Assembly: GCF_014650575.1 (NCBI RefSeq)
Contig: NZ_BMVF01000007.1
Location: 186,001 to 250,000 of the forward strand
Reading direction: 5' to 3'
Length of the DNA stretch: 64,000 nt
DNA from: Streptomyces naganishii JCM 4654
GTDB lineage: Bacteria; Actinomycetota; Actinomycetes; Streptomycetales; Streptomycetaceae
Shown here: positions 7,569 through 16,441 of the stretch, piece after piece
Layout of the letters: each line of letters starts with the position of its first letter
Position numbering within the stretch: the first letter of the stretch is position 1
Notes under the pieces: generated by a model
Databases searched by the model: none
What the model was told of the DNA's origin: nothing
Seen by the model: the letters and a program-made list of their open reading frames with translations, nothing else
Made by a program: the position numbers and the translations under genes

Positions 7569-8161
7569 CTGCTGACGTCGTAGACCTTAGCACCCTGGTC
7601 GGCGGGAGGAAAAATCGAAATCCGTACGGCCGCGCGAGCCGCCCGCACGGCCGCCCAGAGCAGGATCTCCGGGCCCGGCAGCCAGGGGTGACGGGTGTCC
7701 GGGGCCACCAGCCAGCGGGAGGCGGACGGCTGCCCGGCCGGGGCGGGGACGGTCACCGCGTCGCCCGTGCCGTGGCACAGCAGCGGCGGGACGGACGCGG
7801 CGCGGCCGCCGCCGGCCTCCCTGCCCCGGGCGCCCCACTCCTCCCACTCCAGCAGCGAGGGCAGCCGGTGTGCGGTGCCGGGGGCGGTGAACAGCAGCAT
7901 CCGCCCGCGGTGCACGGCCACCGGACCGGAGCCGGGGCCCTCGGCCCACAGCCGGTCCAGCATCCGGCGGCCGAACATCGCCGGCGCGTTGACCACGTCG
8001 AAGGCGGTGCCGCAGGGCAGGACGACCGGGGCGTCGGGGCGTTCCCGCCAGAGCGCCAGTGTGCTGCGGGGATACGTTCCTGCCGAGGCCAGCCAGGCAG
8101 CGCCGTCCGCGGTGACGGAGGCGGGGTGGTCGGCGAAGGGCTCGTTCCCGGTGCGGTTCAT
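7559..8161 (-). CDS. Bifunctional DNA primase/polymerase N-terminal-like protein
   Basis: The predicted 200-residue protein starts MNRTGNEPFADHP. The segment ALWRERPDAPVVLPCGTAFDVVNAPA resembles the N-terminal part of prim-pol (bifunctional DNA primase/polymerase) domains that streptomycetes encode as short free-standing proteins. Catalytic acidic residues are not evident, so activity is doubtful. The ATG at 8161 is the first Met before the conserved part and has only a weak GGTAG upstream; the frame extends further upstream without family features. The TAG stop lies within tRNA-Lys (the gene overlaps the tRNA 5' end by 10 bp), so both are probably read on one transcript. Function is unknown. 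Confidence 0.6.
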   Translation of the reverse strand: MNRTGNEPFADHPASVTADGAAWLASAGTYPRSTLALWRERPDAPVVLPCGTAFDVVNAPAMFGRRMLDRLWAEGPGSGPVAVHRGRMLLFTAPGTAHRLPSLLEWEEWGARGREAGGGRAASVPPLLCHGTGDAVTVPAPAGQPSASRWLVAPDTRHPWLPGPEILLWAAVRAARAAVRISIFPPADQGAKVYDVSRRR

Positions 8162-8300
8162 GCCGGTTACATCTACCGGCTGTGAGCGGCCGCTTCCATT
8201 CGGTTGCGGGAAACCGGGACAGGGGGAGGGGGGACGGAGTATCTTGCCCGCCCGGCATATGCCCGCGGGGGGTGGAGTCTCCGGGTGGCGGCCGGGCGGG

Positions 8301-8675
8301 TCACATGGGGTCGGCGGGGTTGGCGTGCACGCCGCCCTCGACCCCACGCAGCAGGTCACGCCCGAAGTCGACCATCTTCTTGGCGTAGTCCTCGGTCCAC
8401 ATGGCGCGCTCGGCGATGTCGGCGGGGCTCAGCCGGTCGAAGCGGCGCGGGTCGGCGAGCTGCGCCGCCGCGATCGCCTGGTACTCCACCGCCCGGTCGG
8501 CCGCGGCACGGAACGCGAGCGTCAGCTCGGTCGCCCGCGACAGCAGCGCCCGGGGGTCGTCGATCGACTCCAGGTCGAAGAAGTGCTCCGGGTCCGCCGC
8601 GGCCGCGGCGGGCTCGAAGAGCAGGGGCGCGGGGCGTAGCCGCGGTTCGTTGCGACGCGGCGTGGGCTCCGCCAT
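8301..8675 (-). CDS. Conserved hypothetical protein, 124 residues
   Basis: It starts MAEPTPRRNEPRLRP at an ATG with an excellent AGGAGG 8 nt upstream. The sequence is mostly helical and charged, with a repeated pattern of DP, FF and Asp-rich turns (DPEHFFDLESIDDP, RRFDRLSPADIAERAM, KKMVDFGRDLLRG). It has no signal peptide, membrane segment or cysteine. I recognise no domain. It lies upstream of and in the same direction as the primase-like gene, separated by 139 bp. Confidence 0.7.
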   Translation of the reverse strand: MAEPTPRRNEPRLRPAPLLFEPAAAAADPEHFFDLESIDDPRALLSRATELTLAFRAAADRAVEYQAIAAAQLADPRRFDRLSPADIAERAMWTEDYAKKMVDFGRDLLRGVEGGVHANPADPM

Positions 8676-8817
8676 GTCGTGTCCTCCTCGTACGGTTCGG
8701 ATGGCGCCCACCCTGAGGAAGGGCCACCGTCCATTGTCGCGCGTGGACGCAAGAGGGCGGTCTGGCCTGAACTCGCCGGCGCGGCCCGTGCCGCCGGGCA
8801 CCCCCTCGCGGCGCCGG

Positions 8818-10197
8818 TCACGGCCGCCAGCTCACGCGGTGTTCCGCGAGGTGGGCCAGGACCGCGTGGTTGGCCTCCCAGCCGTCCGGGAACTTGACGG
8901 TGACCCCCAGCTGGACCGGTTCCGTGGACGGGTGGTCGTCCAGGAGGTCGCTCACGCCGGCGCGGCAGACCACGATGCACGCGTGGCGGTGGCGGGAGGC
9001 CAGGACGCACAGGCGGCCGGTCTCCAGGTGGAAGGCGGTGGCGTCCGGGCGGCCGGAGAGCGGGTGCAGGACCACCGTGACGTCGAACTCGCGGCCCTGG
9101 AGCCGGTTCGCCGTGTCCACGGTGACGTCGGTGACGCCCAGCTCGGCGAGCGCCGCCCGGACGGCGGCCGCCTGGTCCCGGTGCGCGGTGCCGACCGCGA
9201 TCCGGCCGGCGGTCAGCGGCACGGGGTCGTCCGGCGCCCGCTCCGAGACGGCCGTACCGCCCCGGGCCAGCAGCCGGGCCACGACCGACGCCACCGCGCG
9301 CACCGCCTCCGGGTCCGTGCGCGGGGTGTGCCGGGCGGGCAGCTCCAGCAGGCCCCAGCCCGACTCGGCCGCCTCGTCGATCACCCGGTCGGGACCGGAG
9401 CCGTCCGAGGGCACGGCGAAGGCGAGCCGCCGGTCGCCCGGCCCGGTGCCGCTGCGGAAGGGCGTGTACGGGTAGAACGCGTCCGACACCAGCGGCGCCG
9501 CCGACGCCGGGAGCCGCCAGGACACCGGCAGCCGGTGCTGGGGCAGCCGCGGATTGTGCGCGAGCAGGGTCGTCACGGCCGACGCCGAGGGGTCGTAGGA
9601 AAGCCCCGCCCACTGCTCGCTGCCGACGATCGCGAACGGGTCGAGCTGGCCCGGGTCCCCCACGAACAGCGCCCGCTCGAACAGCCCGGCCACCGCGAGC
9701 AGCGCGTCCGAGCGCATCTGGTACGCCTCGTCGACGATCGCGTGCCGCCAGGGCTCGTCCACCTTCACGTGCGCCCACTTCGCGGCGGTCGACAGCACCA
9801 CGTCCAGGCCGGCCAGGTCACCGGCCTTCGCCGACTTCCGTACGTTCGGCAGGTCGTCCAGCGCCTTGTCGTACGGGTCGGTGTCACTGCTGTGCAGGCG
9901 GCCCACGGGCAGCTCGGGGTTCTTCTCCGCGAGCCGCGTCACGAGGTCGTCGACCTGGGCGTTGGTCTGCGCGACCACCATCAGGGGCCGTCCCGCGGCG
10001 GCCAGTTCCAGTGCCGCGCGGACGACCAGCGTGGACTTTCCGGCGCCGGGCGGGGAGTCGACGACGACACCGCGGTGCGGGGCGTGGAGGGTGTCGCGCA
10101 GGATCGCGTCGGTCGCGCGCCCGGCCGCGGCGCCCGGGTCGAGGGCGGCCTCGGCGGCGTCCGGGCCGGGGGCGGTCTCCTCGGCGGGGGCGGTCAC
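8818..10197 (-). CDS. Upf1-like superfamily 1 helicase
   Basis: The 459-residue protein has the full SF1 motif set. Motif I is SPPGAGKST (Lys54), Ia is VVAQTNAQVDDL, II is IVDEAYQ (156-159), III is VGDPGQLDPF, IV is around SWRLPASAAPLV, V is DTANRLQGREFD and VI is LASRHRHACIVV. The order and the QGREFD form point to the Upf1/IGHMBP2-type helicases that move on nucleic acid using ATP. The long inserts of Upf1-type 1B barrels are missing; a beta-rich segment that might supply one ends the preceding protein. The GTG start at 10197 overlaps the TGA of the upstream gene by 4 bp (GTGA), so the two are translationally coupled. It is the last gene of a three-gene cassette with a PD-(D/E)XK nuclease. 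Function in repair, RNA processing or defence is unknown. Confidence 0.85.
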   Translation of the reverse strand: MTAPAEETAPGPDAAEAALDPGAAAGRATDAILRDTLHAPHRGVVVDSPPGAGKSTLVVRAALELAAAGRPLMVVAQTNAQVDDLVTRLAEKNPELPVGRLHSSDTDPYDKALDDLPNVRKSAKAGDLAGLDVVLSTAAKWAHVKVDEPWRHAIVDEAYQMRSDALLAVAGLFERALFVGDPGQLDPFAIVGSEQWAGLSYDPSASAVTTLLAHNPRLPQHRLPVSWRLPASAAPLVSDAFYPYTPFRSGTGPGDRRLAFAVPSDGSGPDRVIDEAAESGWGLLELPARHTPRTDPEAVRAVASVVARLLARGGTAVSERAPDDPVPLTAGRIAVGTAHRDQAAAVRAALAELGVTDVTVDTANRLQGREFDVTVVLHPLSGRPDATAFHLETGRLCVLASRHRHACIVVCRAGVSDLLDDHPSTEPVQLGVTVKFPDGWEANHAVLAHLAEHRVSWRP

Positions 10198-11789
10198 AGC
10201 ACGTCCTCCTCGGTCACCTGGTCGGGGGCCTCGGGCGGGGTCTCCTCGCCCGGCGGGCCGCCGTGGGTCCACGGGGTGTCCTCCGGGGCGGGCAGCTTGG
10301 CCCCGCCGCGCTGCTCGTGCTCGAAGAGCGTGAAGCAGACCCGGTCGCCCTTCTCCGGTACGGAACCGGCCTCGGGCTCCTTGCCGCGGCCCATTTTGTC
10401 GAGCACCCGCAGCACGAGCAGCGTTCCGTCCTCCTCGGCCGTGACGAACTCGGCCGACTGCGGCTTCCCGCCCAGCGAGCGGTACACCCTGGCGCGCTCG
10501 CCCAGGTGCGGCCGGTCGTCGGTACGCACGGTGACCAGCGGGCGGGGGCTCGGCCGCTTGCCCTCGCTGTAGGCCATGACGACGTCGGTGACCTCCCCGG
10601 CGAACGCCTCCCCGGCCAGCCGCCGCCCCGCCATGACCAGCGGGTCGTCCAGCGCCTCCTGGGCGTCCAGCCGGGCCTGCTCGCGCTCGCGCGTGGCCAG
10701 CTTGTTCGCCGCGGTGACCGCGTCGTCGCGGCGGGGCTGCGGCGGCTCGCCCGCCAGGACCCGGTCGCGGTGCCCGGTGAAGGACCAGCGGTCGCGCGTC
10801 CAGCGCTCCTCGACGTGCGCCCCCTCGGGCAGCGCCCGCAGCAGGTCCAGGCCGTCCCACACCTTCTCCCAGGTGGGCAGCGTGCGGCTTCTGACGAGGG
10901 CGAGGATCTGGTCCTCGGCCGCGGTCAGCGCGCCGAGCCGCTCGTCGGCCCGGGCGCCGTCCTCGGCGGCGGCGAGGGCGGCGCGCGCACGGTCGTAGCG
11001 CTCGATGGCCGGGGCGAGCAGCCTGTTGTCGAAGGCCGGGTCGGTGGCCGGGCCGGCGGGCGGGCACTCCAGCTGTCCTTCCGCGTCCCGCGCGAGCTCG
11101 GCGCGCAGCGCGGCCTCGGCGCCGGACGCGCCTTCCGGCGGCGCGATCCACGCGAGCAGCGCCCCGAGGTGCTGGTCCTCCAGGCTGGACTGCCCGGTGG
11201 TCCAGTGCCGGGCCAGCAGGTCGCTCATCGCCAGCAGCAGCGAGGAGCCGGGCACCCGGGCCCGCTCACCGAAGTGGGTCAGCCACCGCCCGAGCAGCGG
11301 CACCCTCGGCGGCGCCGGATACGGGGTCTCGGGGTCCTGCTCGGCGGTGCGCCGGAACCGCATCGAGCGTCCGAGCAGCCGTACGAAGTCGATGCCCGCG
11401 CGGCTCGGGACGATCAACTGGGGCGCGTCCGCGCACAGTTCGACCTCCACCTTGACCCGCTTGCCGGTCTCCGGGTCGGTCTCCGTGCGCTCGGCGGCCT
11501 CGACCGCCCCGGCGTGGGCGTCGATGTACGGCAGGACCACGTCGGCCAGTTCGGCCAGGAACGCGAACCTGAGGTCGCGGTCGCGGGGCTGCGGGACGGC
11601 CAGCAGCCGGGGCGCGTCGCGGTCCGTGCCGACCAGCGCGCCGAGCGGGGCGCCGGCCTCGCCGGCCGTGGTGAGCGGCACGAACACCAGCGGCCGGTCC
11701 GACAGATGCCGGTGCCGTACGGTCGCGGCGGGCTGGGCGCGCCCGGCCCGCACGGCCTCCAGGCGGGCGAGGGTGGCGATCAGGGACAT
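10194..11789 (-). CDS. Middle protein of nuclease-helicase cassette; unknown, with beta-rich C-terminal segment
   Basis: This 531-residue protein starts at MSLIATLARLEAVRAG, with an ATG overlapping the upstream nuclease stop by 10 bp. The N-terminal 130 residues are alpha/beta, followed by a long helical, charged middle region with probable coiled coils (for example KLATREREQARLDAQEALDD near 395). A beta-rich block of about 80 residues follows (DVVMAYSEGKRPSPRPLVTV to RVCFTLFEHEQRGG) and the tail is Pro/Glu-rich. I recognise no named family. The helical stalk plus beta block immediately before a compact Upf1-like helicase suggests it supplies the stalk and barrel that such helicases normally carry internally. 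This is inference from layout. Confidence 0.75.
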   Translation of the reverse strand: MSLIATLARLEAVRAGRAQPAATVRHRHLSDRPLVFVPLTTAGEAGAPLGALVGTDRDAPRLLAVPQPRDRDLRFAFLAELADVVLPYIDAHAGAVEAAERTETDPETGKRVKVEVELCADAPQLIVPSRAGIDFVRLLGRSMRFRRTAEQDPETPYPAPPRVPLLGRWLTHFGERARVPGSSLLLAMSDLLARHWTTGQSSLEDQHLGALLAWIAPPEGASGAEAALRAELARDAEGQLECPPAGPATDPAFDNRLLAPAIERYDRARAALAAAEDGARADERLGALTAAEDQILALVRSRTLPTWEKVWDGLDLLRALPEGAHVEERWTRDRWSFTGHRDRVLAGEPPQPRRDDAVTAANKLATREREQARLDAQEALDDPLVMAGRRLAGEAFAGEVTDVVMAYSEGKRPSPRPLVTVRTDDRPHLGERARVYRSLGGKPQSAEFVTAEEDGTLLVLRVLDKMGRGKEPEAGSVPEKGDRVCFTLFEHEQRGGAKLPAPEDTPWTHGGPPGEETPPEAPDQVTEEDVL

Positions 11790-12985
11790 GCGGCCTCCCG
11801 GGCGGCCGTGGCCGCGGGGCCTGCCGTGGCCAGGGCCTCGGCGCGCAGCGCGGCGGCCCGGCGCAGGGCGGCCACCGCCGGGTCGTCCGGGTCGCCCGCC
11901 TCGCCGTGGGCCGCCGCCAGCACGTCGTCGACGCTGTCCAGGCCGCCGAGCTCGGCGCGGACCGCGCGGCCGAGCGCCGTCACCGCGCCCTGGGCGCGGG
12001 ACCGGGAGCGGCAGTGGAAGGCCAGCTCGCAGGCGGCCAGGCACTCGGGCGCGTAGGTCGCCGGGACCGCCTCGACGGCGGCCGTCAGCTCCCCGGCGGG
12101 CAGTTCGGGCGAGAAGCAGACGCCCTCGGGAAGCGTGTCCGCGATGTCCTGGACACGGGTCAGCCGGGCCAGCTGCCGGGCGGTCACCGCGCGCTGCTTG
12201 CGCACGTCCACGGCGGACGCGGTGGGCAGGTTGGAGAAGTCCTTCGGGCACACCAGGAGCACGCGGTGCCGCACGCGCGGGGCGGGGTCCAGGCGGGCGG
12301 CGACCTCCTCGAGCGCCAGCACGTACACCGCCGACTGCCGGGCGGCCGCGCCGACCTTCGCGGGGTCCGCGGAGCCGTCCAGCATCGGGAAGGACTTGAT
12401 CTCCACGACCGTCCAGCCGCCGTCGGGGTGGACCACCACCGCGTCCGGTTCCAGGAAGGCGGGGGAGCCGGCCACCTCCAGGGCGAGCAGCGGGTGGTCG
12501 AGCAGCGTCCAGCCGCCGGCCTCCGTGGCCTCGCGCAGCGCCAGCGCCGTACGCGCGACGCGGCCCTCCGGGCCCGGGGCGCTCAGGTCGGGGACCGTGC
12601 CGCCGCGGGGCGGCTCGGCGCCCGGGTCCAGCCGCTCGTGCACCAGCCGCAGCAGCTCGGCGCCGCCGTCGGCCTTGACCTTCGCCTCGAAGGCGTTGCC
12701 GCGGGTGAGGGCGAACTGCGACTGCCCGAAGACCGAGGGCGCCCCGAGCGCGCCCGCCAGGGCCGCCTTGTCCACGCCCGCGCCGTCCAGGATCGCCCGC
12801 CGCCTGCAGCCGGGGTTGGCGGCCAGCGCCGCGAGGGCACGGGCGTCCAGCGGCTTGGCCGTTGTGCCGGCCCCGCGCAGCTCAGCGAGCCGCTGCCGGA
12901 GCGCCGTCCCCCGCGTCCTTGGGTGCGGCGCCCGGCTCGGCTCCGGGACCGGGCCGTCCTTCGCGCTGCCGTGGAAATCGCTCAC
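11780..12985 (-). CDS. PD-(D/E)XK (RecB/Cas4-like) nuclease with probable Fe-S cluster cysteines
   Basis: This 401-residue protein carries a nuclease core. A Gly...Glu helix (RGNAFEAKV, Glu100) precedes EPDAVVV (Asp181), followed 14 residues later by VEIKSF (Glu195, Lys197), the D-(D/E)XK pattern of the RecB/Cas4 family. Cys60 (NPGCRRR) together with Cys315, Cys319 and Cys325 resembles the one-plus-three cysteine arrangement that binds a 4Fe-4S cluster in AddB and Cas4. The GTG at 12985 is the likely start (another GTG lies 8 codons upstream; neither has a strong Shine-Dalgarno). It then overlaps the 3' end of the PAP2 gene by 104 bp. It is first in a cassette with two downstream genes overlapping by 10 and 4 bp. 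Confidence 0.75.
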   Translation of the reverse strand: MSDFHGSAKDGPVPEPSRAPHPRTRGTALRQRLAELRGAGTTAKPLDARALAALAANPGCRRRAILDGAGVDKAALAGALGAPSVFGQSQFALTRGNAFEAKVKADGGAELLRLVHERLDPGAEPPRGGTVPDLSAPGPEGRVARTALALREATEAGGWTLLDHPLLALEVAGSPAFLEPDAVVVHPDGGWTVVEIKSFPMLDGSADPAKVGAAARQSAVYVLALEEVAARLDPAPRVRHRVLLVCPKDFSNLPTASAVDVRKQRAVTARQLARLTRVQDIADTLPEGVCFSPELPAGELTAAVEAVPATYAPECLAACELAFHCRSRSRAQGAVTALGRAVRAELGGLDSVDDVLAAAHGEAGDPDDPAVAALRRAAALRAEALATAGPAATAAREAACP

Positions 12986-13841
12986 CCGCCGAAGTCTGGC
13001 ATCCGCCACTGACAATCGGGGAGCCAGTGCCGCCCGGGCGTCCCGTGACGGCGGTGATCCGGGCCGCCAGCAGCGCCCCGGCCCGGTTCGCGCCACGCGT
13101 CACGTACGGCGCGAGCAGCAGGCCCACGCCCATCACGGCGACGCCCGCGACCGCGTCCAGGAAGTAGTGGTTGGCGGTGCCCATCACCACGAGCGCGGTC
13201 AGCAGCGGATAGGCGACGCCGGCCGCCTTCGCCCAGCGGGTGCCGCCGTGGCGCCACAGCATCACCCCGCACCACAGGGCCCAGCCCACGTGCAGGCTCG
13301 GCATCGCCGCGTACTGGTTCGTCATGCCGCCGAGCCCGCGCGGGGCGCTTGCCTGGCCGCCCCACCAGCCGTACGAGCTGTAGTGCGCCATCGTGTCCAC
13401 GAAGCCGTTGCCGGGCGAGAGCAGCCGGGGCGGGCAGGTCGGCAGCAGGGTGAAGCCGATCAGGCCGATGAACGTGGACGTCATCAGCCAGGTGCGGGCC
13501 GCCCGGTAGTGCGCGGTGCGCGCCCGGAACAGCCAGATCAGGATGGCGGGCGTCACCAGGTAGTGCAGCGACGCGTACCAGAAGTCGGCCGGCACACCGA
13601 GCCACGGCTCGCGTGTGAAGAGGCGGTTGAGGGGGTGCTCGGCGTTGAGGCGGAGCACCTTCTCCGCCCGCAGGATCGCCAGGCCGTGGTCCACGGCACT
13701 GGAGACGTCGCCGCGCACCAGCAGCCGTCCCACGGAGTAGCAGCCGTACACCAGGAGGATCAGCGGCAGCTCGGTCCACCAGCGCAGCCGGGTCAGCGGC
13801 GCGGGCCCGGTGCGTGCCGGCGGTGCCTCGGTCTGCGGCAT
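12882..13841 (-). CDS. PAP2-family membrane phosphatase
   Basis: This 319-residue membrane protein has about six hydrophobic segments. It contains the PAP2 signatures AMPSLHVGWALWCGV and GTANHYFLDAVAGVA, whose His and Asp residues form the catalytic site. The arrangement resembles inositol-phosphotransferase-like (AUR1-type) PAP2 proteins. It probably removes or transfers phosphate from a lipid or isoprenoid phosphate at the outer membrane face. The ATG at 13841 follows a strong GGGGGAGGGG. The soluble, charged C-terminus of about 40 residues is encoded by DNA that also encodes the start of the nuclease in another frame. Substrate is unknown. Confidence 0.85.
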   Translation of the reverse strand: MPQTEAPPARTGPAPLTRLRWWTELPLILLVYGCYSVGRLLVRGDVSSAVDHGLAILRAEKVLRLNAEHPLNRLFTREPWLGVPADFWYASLHYLVTPAILIWLFRARTAHYRAARTWLMTSTFIGLIGFTLLPTCPPRLLSPGNGFVDTMAHYSSYGWWGGQASAPRGLGGMTNQYAAMPSLHVGWALWCGVMLWRHGGTRWAKAAGVAYPLLTALVVMGTANHYFLDAVAGVAVMGVGLLLAPYVTRGANRAGALLAARITAVTGRPGGTGSPIVSGGCQTSAGERFPRQREGRPGPGAEPGAAPKDAGDGAPAAAR

Positions 13842-14057
13842 CCGGTGCCCCTCCCCCTGTCCGGTCGTCTTGCGGCGGTGCCCGGCGGTGCCCGGACGGT
13901 CGTGCCACCTTACGGTGTACGCGCCCGTCCCCGCGGGCCGCCCCCGGCACTCAAAGACGCAGGGACGGCCCCCCGGGTTGCCCGCGCGCGCGGTGCGTGA
14001 TGATGGAGGGGTCCGCCGGAACCTCTCACTTTCTCCCGTTCGCCCGGAAGGGATCCC

Positions 14058-14654
14058 ATGGCACCGCGCATCCTGCTGGCCCGGCACGGACAGACCGAGT
14101 GGTCGTTGTCCGGCAAGCACACCGGCAGGACCGACGTACCGCTCCTGGAGGAGGGCCGGCGCGGCGCCAAGCTGCTCGGCGAGCGGCTGCAGCGGGCCCC
14201 CTTCGACGGACTGCCCGGCACCGAGGTCCGCACCAGCCCGCTGGCACGCGCGCGTGAGACGTGCGAGCTGGCCGGCTTCGGCGACCGCGCGATGTGCTGG
14301 GACGCGCTGGTGGAGTGGGACTACGGCGCCTACGAGGGGCTGCGGCCGGAGGAGATCCTGGCCGAGCGGCCCGGCTGGCTCATCTGGCGCGACGGCGTCC
14401 CGCGCGGGGAGACGCTCGCCGAGGTGACCGCCCGCGCGGACGAGGTGGTGGCCTGGGCGCGCGCCGAGGACCGTGACGTGCTCGTCTTCGCGCACGGGCA
14501 CATACTGCGGTCGATCGGCGCGCGCTGGCTCGGCCTGCCGATCGACTTCGCGGCCCGTATCCGCCTCAACCCCACGTCCCTGTCGGTACTGGGCTGGGCC
14601 TACGGCGAACCGGCCCTGGAGAGCTGGAACGACGTGGGCCATCTGACGGCGTAG
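14058..14654 (+). CDS. Histidine phosphatase family protein
   Basis: The protein has 198 residues. The phosphohistidine motif LARHGQTEW (His10) opens it. [14 protein letters not shown] and the second catalytic His in [14 protein letters not shown] complete the branch-1 histidine phosphatase fold (phosphoglycerate-mutase-like). Length and sequence suit a small-molecule phosphatase rather than glycolytic mutase. The ATG at 14058 follows GGAAGGG. It is divergent from the PAP2 gene and converges on the HTH-TPR regulator with only 15 bp between the stops. The substrate cannot be told from sequence. Confidence 0.85.
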   Translation: MAPRILLARHGQTEWSLSGKHTGRTDVPLLEEGRRGAKLLGERLQRAPFDGLPGTEVRTSPLARARETCELAGFGDRAMCWDALVEWDYGAYEGLRPEEILAERPGWLIWRDGVPRGETLAEVTARADEVVAWARAEDRDVLVFAHGHILRSIGARWLGLPIDFAARIRLNPTSLSVLGWAYGEPALESWNDVGHLTA

Positions 14655-14669
14655 CGGACCCGGCGCCGC

Positions 14670-16157
14670 TCAGGTGCGCGGTGCCGAGGCGTGCCTGTCG
14701 AGGAACTCCGACACCCCGGACGCCCGCCGGTGCGGCAGCAGCACCCTGGCCGTGCCCGCCAGCATCGCCTGGATGCGGGAGGACTGGACCTGGTCCAGGA
14801 GGTCCAGTACGCGCATCCCGGCGTCCGCCGCCTCGTCGGGGCGTCCGCCGCGGGCGAGGTCGTCCGCCAGTTCGGCCGTGTAGAGCGCGGTGTTCCGGGT
14901 GAAGTGCGGGTCCTGGAGCCGTGCGGCCCGGCGCGCGTGCCGAGCAGCGCGCGGCCAGTCGCCGAGCGTGGACCAGCACTGCGCCTCCAGGCCCTCGAGC
15001 TCGGCCTCGCCGTAGAAGCTCATCCACTCGGGGTCGGCGTCCGAGCAGCCGCGTTCGAAGAGGGCCTGGGCGCGGGTGAGCGCCTGCTCGCAGCCGGTGC
15101 GGTCGGCCAGCCCCGCCCAGCCGCCCGCCTCGCGCAGCGCGAGCAGCGACATCAGCCGGTCGGAGCCCAGGCCGGCTCCGGCGCGCCGGGCGGCCTGCGC
15201 GGCCCGCACCGCCTCGCGTGGCCGGCCGGCGTCGCGGGCGAGGAACGCCATGTTGCAGAAGGCGTGCGCCTCCAGTGCCGGGTCGCCGGTCGTGCGGGCG
15301 GTGGCCAGGGCCTCGGAGTAGTGCGAGCGGGCGTCGTCGAAACGTCCCGAGTCGTGCGCCAGCCAGCCCACGGAGATGGCCAGTTCACCGGCGCCGGAGT
15401 GGAGCCGGTCGGCGGTGGTCTGCCGGGTGGCGCCGGCGTCGAGCAGCGCGTAGGCGGCGCGCAGTGGGGCGGCCGCGCGGCGGTAGAGGCCGTCGGCTCC
15501 GTGCCGGTCGTCGAGCAACCGGATTCTGCGGACGGCCTCTTCGAGGGCGCCGGCCTCGCTCGCGCCGGCCCTGCGGGCGGGGCGGTCCGCCGCCGAGGCG
15601 TCGAAGGCGAACCCCAGGGGGCCCAGCGAGGCGGCGGCCATCGTGGCGCCCCCTCGGGTCATGAACGCGCGACGCAGCACGTCGCTCTCCTCGTGGTCTT
15701 CGTGCGGGTGGTACGGGTCCTGCGGGTCGTGAGGGTCCTGCGGCTCCTGCGGTCGGTACGGGTCCGGCGTTCGATACGGGTGGCGCACCCCTCGCGTTTC
15801 ATGCCGGGCGCGCACCGGGCTCGTGGTGCGCGGCGGGGGCGCGTCGACCGCGGCGGTGCGCGCCGCCCGCCCGCGGACGGACGAGCGGGGGGCGAACCCG
15901 AGGTCGGTGAGCGTGCGGCCGGGGAACATGTGCAGGAACACGCGTTCGTAGGCGTAGTTGGGACACCGGATCTCACCGGCCTCCACCCGTCCGATGTAGC
16001 GCGCGTCACAGCTGACCCGCTCGCCGATCTCGCGGGCGGCCCGCCGTACCGCCGCGGCGAACTCGGCCGGCGAGCGCTGTCCGCGCAGGCGCCGGAAGGC
16101 GAGGTTCGGCCGCGGCGGCCGGGGGGACTGGGACGAGGTCACCGTCGACGACGTCAT
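14670..16157 (-). CDS. HTH/TPR-type Streptomyces regulator (NsdA-like)
   Basis: The 495-residue protein begins with an XRE-like helix-turn-helix region (about 15-85) containing ARYIGRVEAGEIRCPNYAYE. A low-complexity linker rich in Asp, Pro, His and Tyr (about 115-155) follows, then RRAFMTRGGATMAAASL, and then tetratricopeptide-like helical repeats to the end. This layout matches the large Streptomyces family that includes NsdA, some members of which repress antibiotic production and sporulation. DNA or peptide partners are unknown. The ATG at 16157 has GAGGG upstream. The stop lies 15 bp from the convergent histidine phosphatase gene. Confidence 0.75.
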   Translation of the reverse strand: MTSSTVTSSQSPRPPRPNLAFRRLRGQRSPAEFAAAVRRAAREIGERVSCDARYIGRVEAGEIRCPNYAYERVFLHMFPGRTLTDLGFAPRSSVRGRAARTAAVDAPPPRTTSPVRARHETRGVRHPYRTPDPYRPQEPQDPHDPQDPYHPHEDHEESDVLRRAFMTRGGATMAAASLGPLGFAFDASAADRPARRAGASEAGALEEAVRRIRLLDDRHGADGLYRRAAAPLRAAYALLDAGATRQTTADRLHSGAGELAISVGWLAHDSGRFDDARSHYSEALATARTTGDPALEAHAFCNMAFLARDAGRPREAVRAAQAARRAGAGLGSDRLMSLLALREAGGWAGLADRTGCEQALTRAQALFERGCSDADPEWMSFYGEAELEGLEAQCWSTLGDWPRAARHARRAARLQDPHFTRNTALYTAELADDLARGGRPDEAADAGMRVLDLLDQVQSSRIQAMLAGTARVLLPHRRASGVSEFLDRHASAPRT

Positions 16158-16441
16158 GGCCGGGCCCTCTCGTGCGAACCGTCGAACCATGCCGGATGTG
16201 AGGCGACTTGAGTGAGTTGCCCAAGTGGCGCCCTGTTTCCGGCGAGCAAGAACGTACCCGTTGTGTTCGGCCCGCCACGCAGTGTTTGGCTACAAACCGG
16301 ATATCTCATCCACGATCTGCCATGAAGTGCCATCCTTTGCGGCGGACTTCGACCGTGCCTGTTGACGGGCGCGAAGCGTTGGACCCCGTGGACCGGGAGG
16401 CGCCCGACTCCCGACCCGCTCGCTCACGAGGAGGGGTTTTC

